Translations under genes and position numbers: made by a program | In this document: in pieces, positions 11,393 through 19,375 of the stretch | Numbering within the stretch: the first letter of the stretch is position 1 | Layout of the letters: the number at the start of each line of letters is the position of its first letter | DNA from: a virus | Virus record (IMG/VR): IMGVR_UViG_3300037502_001225 | Coordinates: 1 to 40,053 of that record | DNA: 40,053 bases | Direction: 5' to 3' (one strand) | Notes under the pieces: model-generated | The model's database searches: none | What the model saw: only the letters and a program-made list of their open reading frames with translations | Told to the model about the DNA's origin: nothing

Positions 11393-11650
11393 GTGGAATA
11401 CAGCAATATCTTCGACGTCGCCATTGGCGTTTTGTTTGCAGCCATCTCCTGGATCTTGAGGGAGAAGTCCGAGGAGATAAAGCGGCAGGGCATCTTGCTT
11501 AATCGCACACGCGAAGAGGTTGCCAAGGAGTACGTCACGAAGACAGAAGTCCATGCGGACATCAACCGTGTGTTGGCTCGCTTAGAGATTATCGACGCGA
11601 AGCTGGATCGGTTTGTTGAACGTTATGGGCATGATCGTGCTGGTGTGTAG
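11393..11650 (+). CDS. Membrane-anchored coiled-coil protein, possible lysis accessory
   Basis: The GTG start at 11393 has GGAG six bases upstream. The 85-aa product (MEYSNIFDVAIGVLFAAISW...) has one N-terminal membrane span (residues about 8-22), then a long charged helix with heptad-like spacing (REKSEEIKRQGILLNRTREE and later LARLEIIDAKLDRFVER). This N-terminal anchor plus coiled coil is typical of small proteins in phage lysis cassettes, including spanin-like ones, but no lipobox partner is visible. It is the first of four membrane genes ahead of the endolysin. Confidence 0.65.
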   Translation: MEYSNIFDVAIGVLFAAISWILREKSEEIKRQGILLNRTREEVAKEYVTKTEVHADINRVLARLEIIDAKLDRFVERYGHDRAGV

Positions 11651-11652
11651 CG

Positions 11653-12153
11653 ATGGATCCAATTACCGCGCTTGCGGTCATCTCCAGCGTATGGGGAGGA
11701 ATCAAGAAGGCTGTTGAGGTTGGGCGTGAGGTGCAGGATGTTATGGGACAGTTGTCCCAATGGGCACAGGCTGCGGATGTTCTAGAAGCTGCGGCTCAGG
11801 ATGCAGAAAAGCCGAAGAAAGCTCCGATATTTGGGAAGCTCTCTTTTGGTGACGACACGAAGAACGCATTTGACGCATACACCGCAAAGGTAAAGATGCG
11901 TGAGATGGAGGCCGAGATTCGGCATGAGTTCTTGTACGGTGGTCTGAACCACCTTGGGATGGACGGTCTGCGTGAGTTCTACGAGATCCGCCGTTCAATC
12001 CGCGAGAGACGTATCAAGATGGTTCAAGAGCAAAAGGCCAGACGAGCCGAGCTTATTGAGGACATCTTTACGGGCGTATTAATTCTTGGCGTTCTTGCCG
12101 TAGGAGTTCTTGGAATATGGATAGCGGTCGACTTGATCCTCAGCCACGCATGA
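11653..12153 (+). CDS. C-terminally membrane-anchored hypothetical protein, 166 aa
   Basis: The N-terminal part is helical (MDPITALAVISSVWGGIKKA, then a Gln/Ala-rich stretch). The middle contains a basic linker (AEKPKKAPIFGKLSFGDDTK) and long charged helices, and the last 30 residues form one strong membrane span (FTGVLILGVLAVGVLGIWIA). The bulk is probably cytoplasmic and tethered to the inner membrane. It overlaps the next gene by four bases. Similar proteins occur beside holin genes in environmental podovirus-like phages, which suggests a lysis-related or injection-related role. Not proven. Confidence 0.65.
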   Translation: MDPITALAVISSVWGGIKKAVEVGREVQDVMGQLSQWAQAADVLEAAAQDAEKPKKAPIFGKLSFGDDTKNAFDAYTAKVKMREMEAEIRHEFLYGGLNHLGMDGLREFYEIRRSIRERRIKMVQEQKARRAELIEDIFTGVLILGVLAVGVLGIWIAVDLILSHA

Positions 12154-12410
12154 CCACAGAAGAGATTGAAGTACGGGTCTGGGCGTGGATTGTGATGATC
12201 CTTGCCGGGATCTTATTAATGTCCGTGACGGCAATCCTTGGCGCTGTGATCTTTGTAGAGCAGGACATGGACAGGATTGCTCCTATCGATGAAGCATTCC
12301 TGGGAATCATGAAGGACATCATGCTCCTTTGTATTGGTGCTGTCGGTGGGATTGTTGGTCGCAAGGGTGCTTATGCCGCAGCCAATGCGATGCGGAAGGA
12401 TGGCGACTGA
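12150..12410 (+). CDS. Holin-like two-span membrane protein, 86 aa
   Basis: The ATG at 12150 overlaps the previous stop (ATGA) and gives MTTEEIEVRVWAWIVMILAG. The frame is open further upstream, but that part lies inside the preceding gene. Two hydrophobic segments (residues about 11-33 and 53-68) are separated by an acidic loop (EQDMDRIAPIDEAF), and the C-terminus is charged (NAMRKDGD). Size, topology and position between two other membrane genes fit a class II holin or an antiholin. The downstream gene overlaps by one base (TGATG). Confidence 0.65.
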   Translation: MTTEEIEVRVWAWIVMILAGILLMSVTAILGAVIFVEQDMDRIAPIDEAFLGIMKDIMLLCIGAVGGIVGRKGAYAAANAMRKDGD

Positions 12411-12841
12411 TGCTTCCCTTAGCCGCAATATTAAGTATCGGGGAGAAGGTCCTCGATAAGGTAATGCCTGACCCCAATGCAAAGGCAGAAGCGCAGGCAA
12501 AGCTCATGGAGATGGCTCAGCGTGGTCAGCTTGCAGAGTTGGAGGCTATGGGCAAGGAAATGGAATCAGCCCGTAACCGGGAGATCCAGATCGCTACCAG
12601 CGAGTCCGCCCCCTTACTGAATAAGATCGTCACCCCAGTGTTGGCACTTGGGACGGTTGGCCTGACCTTCATTCTGTTTGGCGTGATCATCTTCACGGAT
12701 GTGGACGCCGACAGCAAAGACATTCTGATCTACGTGTTGGGCGCTCTGACCAGTGCCGTGACCATGGTCCTGGGTTACTACTTTGGTAGCTCTGCTGGTA
12801 GCAAGGAAAAGGATTCGAAGATTAAGGACCTGATCAAATGA
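12410..12841 (+). CDS. Holin, GTA_holin_3TM-like
   Basis: The ATG at 12410 overlaps the preceding stop. The 143-aa product begins MLPLAAILSIGEKVLDKVMP, with the helix-DPNAKAEAQAKL segment and long amphipathic helix typical of the GTA_holin_3TM family. Two strong membrane spans follow (about residues 73-93 and 105-125, the latter LIYVLGALTSAVTMVLGYYF), and a charged tail (GSKEKDSKIKDLIK). It would form the inner-membrane pores that release the endolysin. It overlaps the endolysin gene by four bases, which supports a lysis cassette. Confidence 0.75.
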   Translation: MLPLAAILSIGEKVLDKVMPDPNAKAEAQAKLMEMAQRGQLAELEAMGKEMESARNREIQIATSESAPLLNKIVTPVLALGTVGLTFILFGVIIFTDVDADSKDILIYVLGALTSAVTMVLGYYFGSSAGSKEKDSKIKDLIK

Positions 12842-13305
12842 CGCAGCTGACAAAGAACTTCTCTCTTGCTGAGATGGTGAAGTCAGAGACGGCTCTGCGC
12901 CGGGACATGGACAACACCCCAGGGGAGACTGAGATTGGCAACCTTAGAGTTCTATGTGAAAAGGTACTCCAGCCCGTCAGGGACCATTTTGCTAAGGGGG
13001 TTAAGGTCAACTCCGGATTCCGCCATCCAGAGGTTAACGCCGCAGTGGGTGGATCAAAGACCAGTGATCACTGTAAGGGACAGGCTGCCGACATTGAAAT
13101 TCCAGGCGTGGCTAATGCCGACCTAGCGGAGTGGATCTCCAAGAACCTTGATTACACGCAGTTGATCCTGGAGTTCTACACCCCAGGAATCCCGGACAGT
13201 GGATGGGTGCATGTCTCCTATGATCCGCAGAACTTAAAGAAGCAGAACCTAACGGCTACCAAGCAGGGGGGCAAGACTGTCTACCTGCCAGGGTTTGTTG
13301 CGTGA
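12838..13305 (+). CDS. Endolysin, M15 family peptidase
   Basis: A 155-aa M15-type peptidoglycan peptidase. The signature block SGFRHPEVNAAVGG leads into SDHCKGQAADIEI, giving zinc ligands H78 and D85. The third ligand H125 lies in GWVHVSYD, with an upstream Glu in LILEFYTPG as probable general base region. These enzymes cleave D-Ala-containing peptide cross-links. There is no signal peptide, consistent with holin-dependent release. It starts at an ATGA overlap with the holin gene and overlaps the next gene by four bases. Confidence 0.9.
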   Translation: MTQLTKNFSLAEMVKSETALRRDMDNTPGETEIGNLRVLCEKVLQPVRDHFAKGVKVNSGFRHPEVNAAVGGSKTSDHCKGQAADIEIPGVANADLAEWISKNLDYTQLILEFYTPGIPDSGWVHVSYDPQNLKKQNLTATKQGGKTVYLPGFVA

Positions 13306-13502
13306 AACCTCAGCGGTACCCACGGTACGACAGGCATTCCGATGGCAATGTCTTTGATTGGATACTGTTTACAGCCAAAGCCATGCGTGTTCGGATAAAC
13401 AAAGAGAACGCGGCGAGACACATTAAGAACGCTGAGAACCTAGCGACTGAGAGATCTTCATGGCAAAAGCCAGTGCAGCCAAAAGAGTCGGTGGAAAACT
13501 GA
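13302..13502 (+). CDS. Hypothetical basic protein, 66 aa
   Basis: Starts on GTG at 13302 within a 4-base overlap with the endolysin stop. The product (MKPQRYPRYDRHSDGNVFDW...) is rich in Arg, Lys and Asn, with a central helix (LFTAKAMRVRINKENAARHI). No membrane span and no recognised family. Its 3' end overlaps the next gene by 43 bases in a different frame. Small basic proteins at this position are common and uncharacterised. Confidence 0.55.
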   Translation: MKPQRYPRYDRHSDGNVFDWILFTAKAMRVRINKENAARHIKNAENLATERSSWQKPVQPKESVEN

Positions 13503-13774
13503 CGTACCTCGGGGAAGACTTCCCTGGGTTTAACAAGCCCAAGAAGGCGCCGCCTGGATCGAAACACAAGATGGTTGTCCTTGCAAAAAAGGGCGACGAG
13601 ATCAAGAAGGTTTCATTTGGGCATAGAAGTTACGAGGACTACCGTCAGCACGGCAGCGAGAAGCGTAGAGAGAACTACTTGAGCCGCTCTGCTGGAATCC
13701 GCGACAAGAGTGGCAACTTAACCAAAGACGATAAGTTCAGCGCGAATTACTGGGCGCGGAAAGTACTTTGGTAA
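13460..13774 (+). CDS. Conserved phage protein of unknown function, 104 aa
   Basis: A basic protein with a GGKLTYLGEDFPGFNKPKKA lead, then HKMVVLAKKGDEIKKVSFGH, a helix rich in Arg/Glu and a final SANYWARKVLW. This series (flexible PGxNKPKxxP, a V-V-x-K-K-G strand, K-K-V-x-F-G, and a C-terminal YWxxKxxW) is a recurrent small phage protein seen near portal and terminase genes. I cannot name its family with confidence. It may be a minor virion or DNA-associated protein. Starts inside the preceding gene. Confidence 0.7.
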   Translation: MAKASAAKRVGGKLTYLGEDFPGFNKPKKAPPGSKHKMVVLAKKGDEIKKVSFGHRSYEDYRQHGSEKRRENYLSRSAGIRDKSGNLTKDDKFSANYWARKVLW

Positions 13775-13788
13775 AAATGGAATAGGAC

Positions 13789-15717
13789 ATGGCACTTCAA
13801 CAAACAAGATTAAAGCGAGTCTCAGAGGACTCTAAGATCGAGCCAGATCTAGTCGTGTCTTCGCTGGCTGCTTATGTCCGCAAGTGCTATGAGGAAGCCA
13901 AGACGGCGAAGTCAGACATTACTGAGCGCCTACTGCGCTGTGAGCGTCAGCGCCGTGGAGAATACGACCCAGAGAAGATTGCCGTTATCCGCGACACCGG
14001 TGGCTCAGATATCTTCATGATGCTTACTGACATCAAGTGTCGTGCTGCCGAGTCCTGGATTAAAGACGTAATGTTCTCCACCGGGGAGAAGTCGTGGAGC
14101 TTAACCCCGACTACAGAGCCGTCTGTACCGCAGGAGCTGCGCGACGAGGTTATCGATCTGGTCGTCCTCGAAGCCGACTCGATGATTGAGCAGGGTCTTG
14201 GGGTTGACCCTAGGACCATTGATGTTCGTATGCAAGAGATATACGAGCAGGTGAAGAAGAAGATCAAAGAGAAGACGAACGAAGCCGCTCATGCAATGGA
14301 GCGTCGGATCATGGACAAGATGGAGGACGTTCGCTTCAAGGACGTTCTTTCTGACGTTATCTATGACTTCGCCACCTTCCCATGCTCAATCATCAAGGGT
14401 CCGGTGATCCGAACCAAGAGTGTCATGAAGTGGGGGCCGAACTGGACGCCCAAGGTTGTAGAACAAATCATCGAAGACTTTGAGCGAGTGTCTCCTTACG
14501 ACATCTTCCCGTCCCCGAATGCCGTTACAACGCAGGACGGCTACATCATTCAGCGCCACCAGCTGAGCCGCGCAGACCTGGAGAAGTTCTCCGAGCTACC
14601 GAACTTCAACAAAGAAGAGATTCAAGAGGTTTTGTTGCAGTACGGAAACTCTGGAATCCGAGAACTCGTTCAGTCGGACACGGAGCGCAATCTACTTCAA
14701 GGCAGGAACAACACTCTCGTCGGTACAGAGATTATCGAGGGGGTTGAGTTCTGGGGTCCGGTCTCTGGTCGCATGCTTAGCGAGTGGGGCCTTGATGACG
14801 TAGAAGACTACAAGGAGTACGAGGTCAACGTTTGGTTGGTTGGCAACCGCGTTATCAAGGCTGTGCATAACATCGACCCGCTAAAGCGCCGCCCATACAG
14901 CAAGGCATCTTGGGAAGCTATCCCAGGGGGTTTCTGGGGGCTTGCACTCCCGGAGATGATGCGGGATGTCCAGGTTGTGTGTAATGCAGCGGCACGGGCG
15001 TTAGCCAACAACATGGGCATTGCCTCTGGCCCACAGGTTGAGGTGTCTGTGGACAGACTGCCAGACGGGGAAGACCTTACTAATATGTATCCGTGGAAGA
15101 TCTGGCAGACGACTTCGGATAGAACCGGGGGCGGACAGCCTGCCGTTAGGTTCTTCCAACCAAGCATGAACGCAGAGACGCTGCTAAATGTTTACCAGTA
15201 TTTCCAGAAGGTAGCCGACGAGGTTACTGGAGTGCCGAACTACGTCTACGGTAGTAGCAGCGTATCTGGTGCTGGTCGGACTGCGTCTGGCTTATCGATG
15301 CTCATGGAGAACGCAGCCAAGGGTATTAAGACTGCGATCCTTTCTCTAGACCGCGCCATGACAGATGTGCTGCAGCGCTTCTACGATCATCTGATGATCT
15401 ATGACGATGACGAGTCCATCAAGGGTGACATGCAGATTGTTCCCGCCGGGGTTGTTGGGACCTTACTAAAAGAGTCGGTACAGCAGCGGCGCAACGAGTT
15501 CCTGCAACTCACCAGCAATCCAGTTGATGTTCAGATCCTTGGACCGGCTGGTAGGGCAGCGCTACTCAGAGAGGCTGCTAAGTCTTTGAACATGGATATC
15601 GATAAGTTGGTTCCAGATCCAGATGAAATTCGTAAACAACAAGAAGCTGCGCAAATGATGCAGATGATGCAGTCGCAGCAACAACAACTTCCACCGGAAC
15701 AAGGAGTAGTGCAATGA
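13789..15717 (+). CDS. Portal protein
   Basis: A 642-aa protein of the podovirus-type portal size. Recognisable parts include the wing/stem region with RPYSKASWEAIPGGFWGLAL, the long helical stem with MMRDVQVVCNAAARALANNM, and VTGVPNYVYGSSSVSGAGRTASGLSMLMENAAKGI, a hallmark of phage portals. The C-terminus is Gln/Met-rich (MMQMMQSQQQQLPPEQG), like the barrel of long portals. Twelve copies would form the dodecameric DNA channel at the capsid vertex, contacting the terminase during packaging and the adaptors afterwards. It overlaps the next gene by four bases. Confidence 0.92.
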   Translation: MALQQTRLKRVSEDSKIEPDLVVSSLAAYVRKCYEEAKTAKSDITERLLRCERQRRGEYDPEKIAVIRDTGGSDIFMMLTDIKCRAAESWIKDVMFSTGEKSWSLTPTTEPSVPQELRDEVIDLVVLEADSMIEQGLGVDPRTIDVRMQEIYEQVKKKIKEKTNEAAHAMERRIMDKMEDVRFKDVLSDVIYDFATFPCSIIKGPVIRTKSVMKWGPNWTPKVVEQIIEDFERVSPYDIFPSPNAVTTQDGYIIQRHQLSRADLEKFSELPNFNKEEIQEVLLQYGNSGIRELVQSDTERNLLQGRNNTLVGTEIIEGVEFWGPVSGRMLSEWGLDDVEDYKEYEVNVWLVGNRVIKAVHNIDPLKRRPYSKASWEAIPGGFWGLALPEMMRDVQVVCNAAARALANNMGIASGPQVEVSVDRLPDGEDLTNMYPWKIWQTTSDRTGGGQPAVRFFQPSMNAETLLNVYQYFQKVADEVTGVPNYVYGSSSVSGAGRTASGLSMLMENAAKGIKTAILSLDRAMTDVLQRFYDHLMIYDDDESIKGDMQIVPAGVVGTLLKESVQQRRNEFLQLTSNPVDVQILGPAGRAALLREAAKSLNMDIDKLVPDPDEIRKQQEAAQMMQMMQSQQQQLPPEQGVVQ

Positions 15718-16055
15718 GCATAGCAAACGCACTGGCTGGAGCCGCTGGCGGCTTTATGCAGGGAAAGATCATGAAGAAGCGGCAAGAGCGCGAAGAGGTG
15801 ATGGACAAGATCACCAAGGACTACATGCAAGCGCGCACCAACTCGTTAAACAAGGGAACCACCAAAGAGTCTTCCACTGAAACTGACGAGGAAGTAGACC
15901 CATTAACTGGGCTCCCAAAGATTAAGATGGCTAACGGTGGCGTTGTTGGGGACATGCCTCAGCATTACGACCGCTATAGTTGGCAGCGTCAGAATTTCAA
16001 AAAGGGCCAACCAGAAATGGATGGCCCATCTTTTGTTGTGGTCACTGTCAAGTAA
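15714..16055 (+). CDS. Hypothetical protein after portal, 113 aa
   Basis: Starts MSIANALAGAAGGFMQGKIM on an ATG overlapping the portal stop. A small Gly/Ala-rich N-terminal helix is followed by a charged helix (KKRQEREEVMDKITKDYMQA), a Thr/Ser/Glu-rich linker and a C-terminal segment with MANGGVVGDMPQHYDRYSWQRQNF. The GGVV-plus-aromatic tail resembles short phage proteins thought to be minor capsid components. No family can be named. Confidence 0.65.
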   Translation: MSIANALAGAAGGFMQGKIMKKRQEREEVMDKITKDYMQARTNSLNKGTTKESSTETDEEVDPLTGLPKIKMANGGVVGDMPQHYDRYSWQRQNFKKGQPEMDGPSFVVVTVK

Positions 16056-16262
16056 GTGAACCAGAACTCACAAAGGTTAAAGGAAGCTATTCGCAGGTTA
16101 AGCACCGATGCGGATTTCAATGAGCTTCAAAACTATTTGATTGAGTCGCGTTCGGCAAAGCTCGTCGAGCTAGAAGATGCAACCTCCCAGGTTCAGATTC
16201 ATAAGCTCCAAGGCTACTGCCAGTCACTACGCGATTTAATCGAATTGTGTTCTCGTAAGTAG
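16056..16262 (+). CDS. Small helical hypothetical protein, 68 aa
   Basis: A GTG start directly follows the previous TAA. The product is two amphipathic helices (RLKEAIRRLSTDADFNELQN and LEDATSQVQIHKLQGYCQSL) with no membrane span. Small helical hairpins of this kind between portal and scaffold genes are common in podovirus-like phages, for example as capsid-assembly accessory proteins. No strong ribosome-binding site is visible, so translation is probably coupled. Confidence 0.6.
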   Translation: MNQNSQRLKEAIRRLSTDADFNELQNYLIESRSAKLVELEDATSQVQIHKLQGYCQSLRDLIELCSRK

Positions 16263-16274
16263 AACGCAACACAG

Positions 16275-16302
16275 CCCAGGGTCTCCTGGGTACTTTTAAT
16301 TT
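16275..16302 (+). terminator. Possible weak intrinsic terminator
   Basis: CCCAGG-GTCT-CCTGGG (16275-16290) is followed by TACTTTTAATTT. The stem is only 6 bp and the T tract is interrupted, so it may be leaky. It separates the portal group from the scaffold and capsid genes. Confidence 0.45.
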
Positions 16303-16377
16303 ATGCCGAGAATACCGGAACGTAGGCAGAGAAAACCCTAGGGCTCTCTTGCGCGAAGGATGGCTCACGGAGTAAAT

Positions 16378-17373
16378 ATGGCTAGGTCGAATAAAGCAGT
16401 AGAGAAGCAAGCAGAACTTGCAGAGCAGCTTTACCAAAAAGTCTATGGGAATACCGCAGAGTCGGCTCCCGAACAGAAAGAACAGGGTCAACAAGAGACC
16501 CCATCAAACGAGTCTGAGCAGAAGCAGGAAGCCGAATCGAGCGCTCCGGTTGGGACAGAGCAGGTTGTAGCTAGTGATGCTACCCCGGCAGAAGCCAAAA
16601 CGGAAAACGTAGTCGAGCAGCCGAAGCAAAAGTTTCCAGACGCCGACCCCAACGATCCAAGTTGGGAGCAAAAGTACAAGGTCATTGCGAACAAGTACTC
16701 AGCAGAGGTACCTCGGTACGCTGCGGAGATCCGCGGCTTAAAGGCAGAGATTGAATCCCTTAAGTCAAAGATCGAGTCCAAGCCAGCAGAGCCTGATACT
16801 CAAGCGCCGTCAAAGATTAAACCTGAAGAGGTTGAAGAGTACGGTGAGAAGTTTGTTGATTTCGTTAAACGGGCAGCATCAGATGCTGTGCCTGGAGATG
16901 TCAATGAACTGAAGCAGTCGGTAGAAGAGATGCGCAGAGAACAACAGGTTCTCGCACGAAAGCGGTTCTTTGGTGAATTGGTAGAACTCTCACCCCAATG
17001 GGAGTCACTTAACGAGGACAAGTCCTTCTTAAGCTGGCTTGGGGAGATTGACCCATTAACAGGTCAACAACGTCAGGCGATCTTTGATGACGCCTACAGC
17101 AAGTTAGATGCGTGGCGCGTAGCCAACTTCTTTAATGGTTATTCGGAGAGTCAACAGGCAAAGGAACCTCCTCCTCCGAGGCCGACATTGGAAAGTCAGA
17201 TAGCGCCGAAAGTAACGGCAAGGACGACTGCTCCACCGGCAAAAAAGTATTACTCAACTTCAGATGTCGCCCGTTTCTACGACGACATGCGAAGGGGTAA
17301 GTATTCAACGGAAGAGGCGGCAAGGATTGAATCCGACATATTTGCCGCTCAAGCTGAAGGGCGATTTCGTTAA
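16378..17373 (+). CDS. Capsid scaffolding protein
   Basis: A 331-aa product from the ATG at 16378, which has ACGGAG 5 bases upstream. An ATG six codons earlier is poorly placed. The protein is strongly acidic and Gln/Glu-rich in its first 90 residues (EQKEQGQQETPSNESEQKQE), with long coiled-coil helices (AAEIRGLKAEIESLKSKIES) and a C-terminal helical region ending DDMRRGKYSTEEAARIESD. Composition, size and position directly before the major capsid gene identify it as the scaffold. No protease motif is visible, so scaffold removal is probably not self-encoded here. Confidence 0.85.
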   Translation: MARSNKAVEKQAELAEQLYQKVYGNTAESAPEQKEQGQQETPSNESEQKQEAESSAPVGTEQVVASDATPAEAKTENVVEQPKQKFPDADPNDPSWEQKYKVIANKYSAEVPRYAAEIRGLKAEIESLKSKIESKPAEPDTQAPSKIKPEEVEEYGEKFVDFVKRAASDAVPGDVNELKQSVEEMRREQQVLARKRFFGELVELSPQWESLNEDKSFLSWLGEIDPLTGQQRQAIFDDAYSKLDAWRVANFFNGYSESQQAKEPPPPRPTLESQIAPKVTARTTAPPAKKYYSTSDVARFYDDMRRGKYSTEEAARIESDIFAAQAEGRFR

Positions 17374-17415
17374 CTGAAGCAAAGAGCGGCGAGACATTAA
17401 TCGAAAGGAAACATT

Positions 17416-18408
17416 ATGTCTCTCGCAGTCTCTGGTAATTATTATGGCGCTGGCAACGGCACTGACGCCTACGCTGGCAAGTTCATCCCCGAGATTTGGT
17501 CTGGCAAGCTCCAGGTTAAGTTCTATCAAACGACAGTCCTGTCCGAGATCACGAACAACGACTGGGAAGGCGAGATCAAGGATCAGGGCGATAAGGTCGA
17601 GATCCGTACCGTACCGTCCATCACCATCAACAACTACTCCAAGGGTCAGACTTTAACCTCACAAGTCCCGACCAATGATCTGGTTGAGTTGCTGATTGAT
17701 AAGGGCAAGTACTTCCAGGTTGTTGTAGACGACGTGGATGACATCCAGTCCGACCTCAAGCTGATGGACATCTTCACCAATGACGCAAGTCAGCAAATGA
17801 AGATTGCCGTCGACACCGACGTTCTGTCTGCCTTGGTTAACGCCTCGGCAGCCGGGAACAAAGGTACGGCTGCTGGTGCTATCTCCGGTGACATCAACCT
17901 GGGTTCGTCTGTCGACCCCGATGGTGCTGGTGCTGCCACGAAGACCGCTCGCAAGATCACAAGCTCCAACGTCATTGACTATGTCATTTCGATGGGTCAG
18001 TGCTTGGACGAGCAGAACGCCCCCGAAGATGGTCGTTGGCTTTTGATCCCTGCCTGGATGGCAGCAAAGATCAAGACCTCCGATCTGAAGGATGCTTCGA
18101 TCACCGGTGATTCTATGACCCCCCTGCGTAACGGTCGTCTCGGCATGATCGACCGCTTCACCCTGTACGTGAGCAACCTGCTCCCCAGCCAAACCAGCAT
18201 TGTTGGTGAGGGTGCGGATACGAGCGTGAAAGCGTTCTCGACCTTTGCTGGTACCCGTGATGCGATCACCTTCGCGTCCCAGATCACCAAGATGGAAACC
18301 CTGCGTAGCACCTCTACGTTCGGCAACATTGTTCGTGGTCTGAACGTGTATGGCTACAAGGTGATTAAGCCTGAAGCTCTCGTAGAAGGTTTCTTCTACA
18401 AGGGTTAA
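17416..18408 (+). CDS. Major capsid protein
   Basis: A 330-aa protein following the scaffold with AAAGGA before the ATG. It begins MSLAVSGNYYGAGNGTDAYA, has a helical N-arm leading to a KFIPEIWSGKLQVKFYQTTV segment, and a beta-rich core containing DVDDIQSDLKLMDIF and an ATKTARKITSSNVIDYVISM helix. This is the HK97-fold capsid pattern of podovirus-like phages. Codon use is the most strongly biased in the window (many GGT, AAG, ATC and ACC codons), as expected for the most abundant product. A strong terminator follows. Confidence 0.88.
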   Translation: MSLAVSGNYYGAGNGTDAYAGKFIPEIWSGKLQVKFYQTTVLSEITNNDWEGEIKDQGDKVEIRTVPSITINNYSKGQTLTSQVPTNDLVELLIDKGKYFQVVVDDVDDIQSDLKLMDIFTNDASQQMKIAVDTDVLSALVNASAAGNKGTAAGAISGDINLGSSVDPDGAGAATKTARKITSSNVIDYVISMGQCLDEQNAPEDGRWLLIPAWMAAKIKTSDLKDASITGDSMTPLRNGRLGMIDRFTLYVSNLLPSQTSIVGEGADTSVKAFSTFAGTRDAITFASQITKMETLRSTSTFGNIVRGLNVYGYKVIKPEALVEGFFYKG

Positions 18409-18446
18409 TAGTCTCCCTCCAAAGGCCGTGCCTAATGGCACGTTGA

Positions 18447-18476
18447 ATGGGAGGGGGAAACCCCTCCCATTTTTTT
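18447..18476 (+). terminator. Strong intrinsic terminator after the capsid gene
   Basis: A perfect 10-bp stem ATGGGAGGGG/CCCCTCCCAT with a GAAA tetraloop (18447-18470) runs into seven T residues. The T run abuts GGAG (18477-18480), the ribosome-binding site of the next gene. Confidence 0.95.
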
Positions 18477-18486
18477 GGAGCAAGCA

Positions 18487-18705
18487 ATGCTAGTGAGAAA
18501 CAAAAGGACGGGATTCGTATACGCCTACTCAAAGGTGTATGCGTTTGATCCTGACTTTGAGGTGTACGAAGAACAGATAACTCAAGAGGCTGCTGTTGAT
18601 GACCAGATAGACATCAAGATGGCAGCAAGCGCTTTACTTAAGAAGCGTAGACCAGCGCGGGAAAGAGTGCAGACAGATGGCATTAACACCGAACAACCTG
18701 TTTGA
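18487..18705 (+). CDS. Small head-tail region protein, 72 aa
   Basis: The ATG at 18487 lies 6 bases after GGAG. The frame is open 12 bases further upstream to a TTG that overlaps the ribosome-binding site. The product starts MLVRNKRTGFVYAYSKVYAF, with an N-terminal beta-hairpin pattern, then an acidic stretch (EVYEEQITQEAAVDDQIDIK) and a basic tail (LLKKRRPARERVQT). The first block is common in small phage proteins next to capsid genes, possibly capsid-decoration or head-completion proteins. Family not named. It overlaps the adaptor gene by 29 bases. Confidence 0.65.
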   Translation: MLVRNKRTGFVYAYSKVYAFDPDFEVYEEQITQEAAVDDQIDIKMAASALLKKRRPARERVQTDGINTEQPV

Positions 18706-19375
18706 AAGAGCATCCGACATACTGCAAGACGCTGGGAATGTTCGCTGGACGGTTGCTGAACTTCTACGTCATCTCAACGATGGCAGGCGGGAGCTTGCAA
18801 TCTACAGGCCGGACATCTACTCAGAGATCGCGTCTGTCGCTTTAGTAGCGGGGACAAAGCAATCGATACCTTCTGATGGCAACAAGTTCATGGATGCCAT
18901 TCGGAATCTCACCTCATCTGACGCTCCGGGCAATGCGGTTCGAATCGTTGAGCGGGAGATTATTGATTCCCAACAACCAGATTGGCACACATCCACAGCT
19001 TCAAGCGTCGTTCAGCACTTCATGTTCGATGAGCGGTCACCAAAGATTTTCTATGTGTACCCGCCTGCACTTGGCACGGGGCACAAGTTAGAGATCGTGT
19101 ACGGGAAGTCTCCTGTCGATGTTACGACGAACGATCTCTCGTCGACATCGGTCTTGCAAAAGGAAGACATCTATGTCGGTGCGCTGCTCGACTTCATGTT
19201 GTTCAAAGCGTATGGCAAGGACTCTGAGTACGCCGGTAACTTGCAACGGGCCAATGCTCACTACCAGTTGTTCGCGTACGCAATAGGCATTGGCAACCGC
19301 AAGTTGTATGTGAACTCTCCTAACGTTGTTGCGGTCGGTGGTGTGCCGCCAGTTCAAGCACAGGTGGATGCGTAA
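18677..19375 (+). CDS. Head-tail adaptor protein (DUF6682-like)
   Basis: A 232-aa protein with the pattern of phage adaptor/DUF6682-type proteins: an N-terminal helix (LFERASDILQDAGNVRWTVA), LLRHLNDGRRELAIYRPD, beta strands around FYVYPPALGTGHKLEIVYG and a C-terminal helical block with GALLDFMLFKAYGKDSEYA. Such proteins form a ring below the portal and connect it to the tail nozzle. It overlaps both neighbours and is followed by a second adaptor-like protein, as in many podovirus-like genomes. The DUF number is recalled, not searched. Confidence 0.78.
   Translation: MALTPNNLFERASDILQDAGNVRWTVAELLRHLNDGRRELAIYRPDIYSEIASVALVAGTKQSIPSDGNKFMDAIRNLTSSDAPGNAVRIVEREIIDSQQPDWHTSTASSVVQHFMFDERSPKIFYVYPPALGTGHKLEIVYGKSPVDVTTNDLSSTSVLQKEDIYVGALLDFMLFKAYGKDSEYAGNLQRANAHYQLFAYAIGIGNRKLYVNSPNVVAVGGVPPVQAQVDA

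Noticed and set aside
17659-18483. 274-codon frame antisense to the major capsid gene
   Set aside because: A shadow frame created by the strong codon bias of the capsid gene; it would also cross the capsid terminator.
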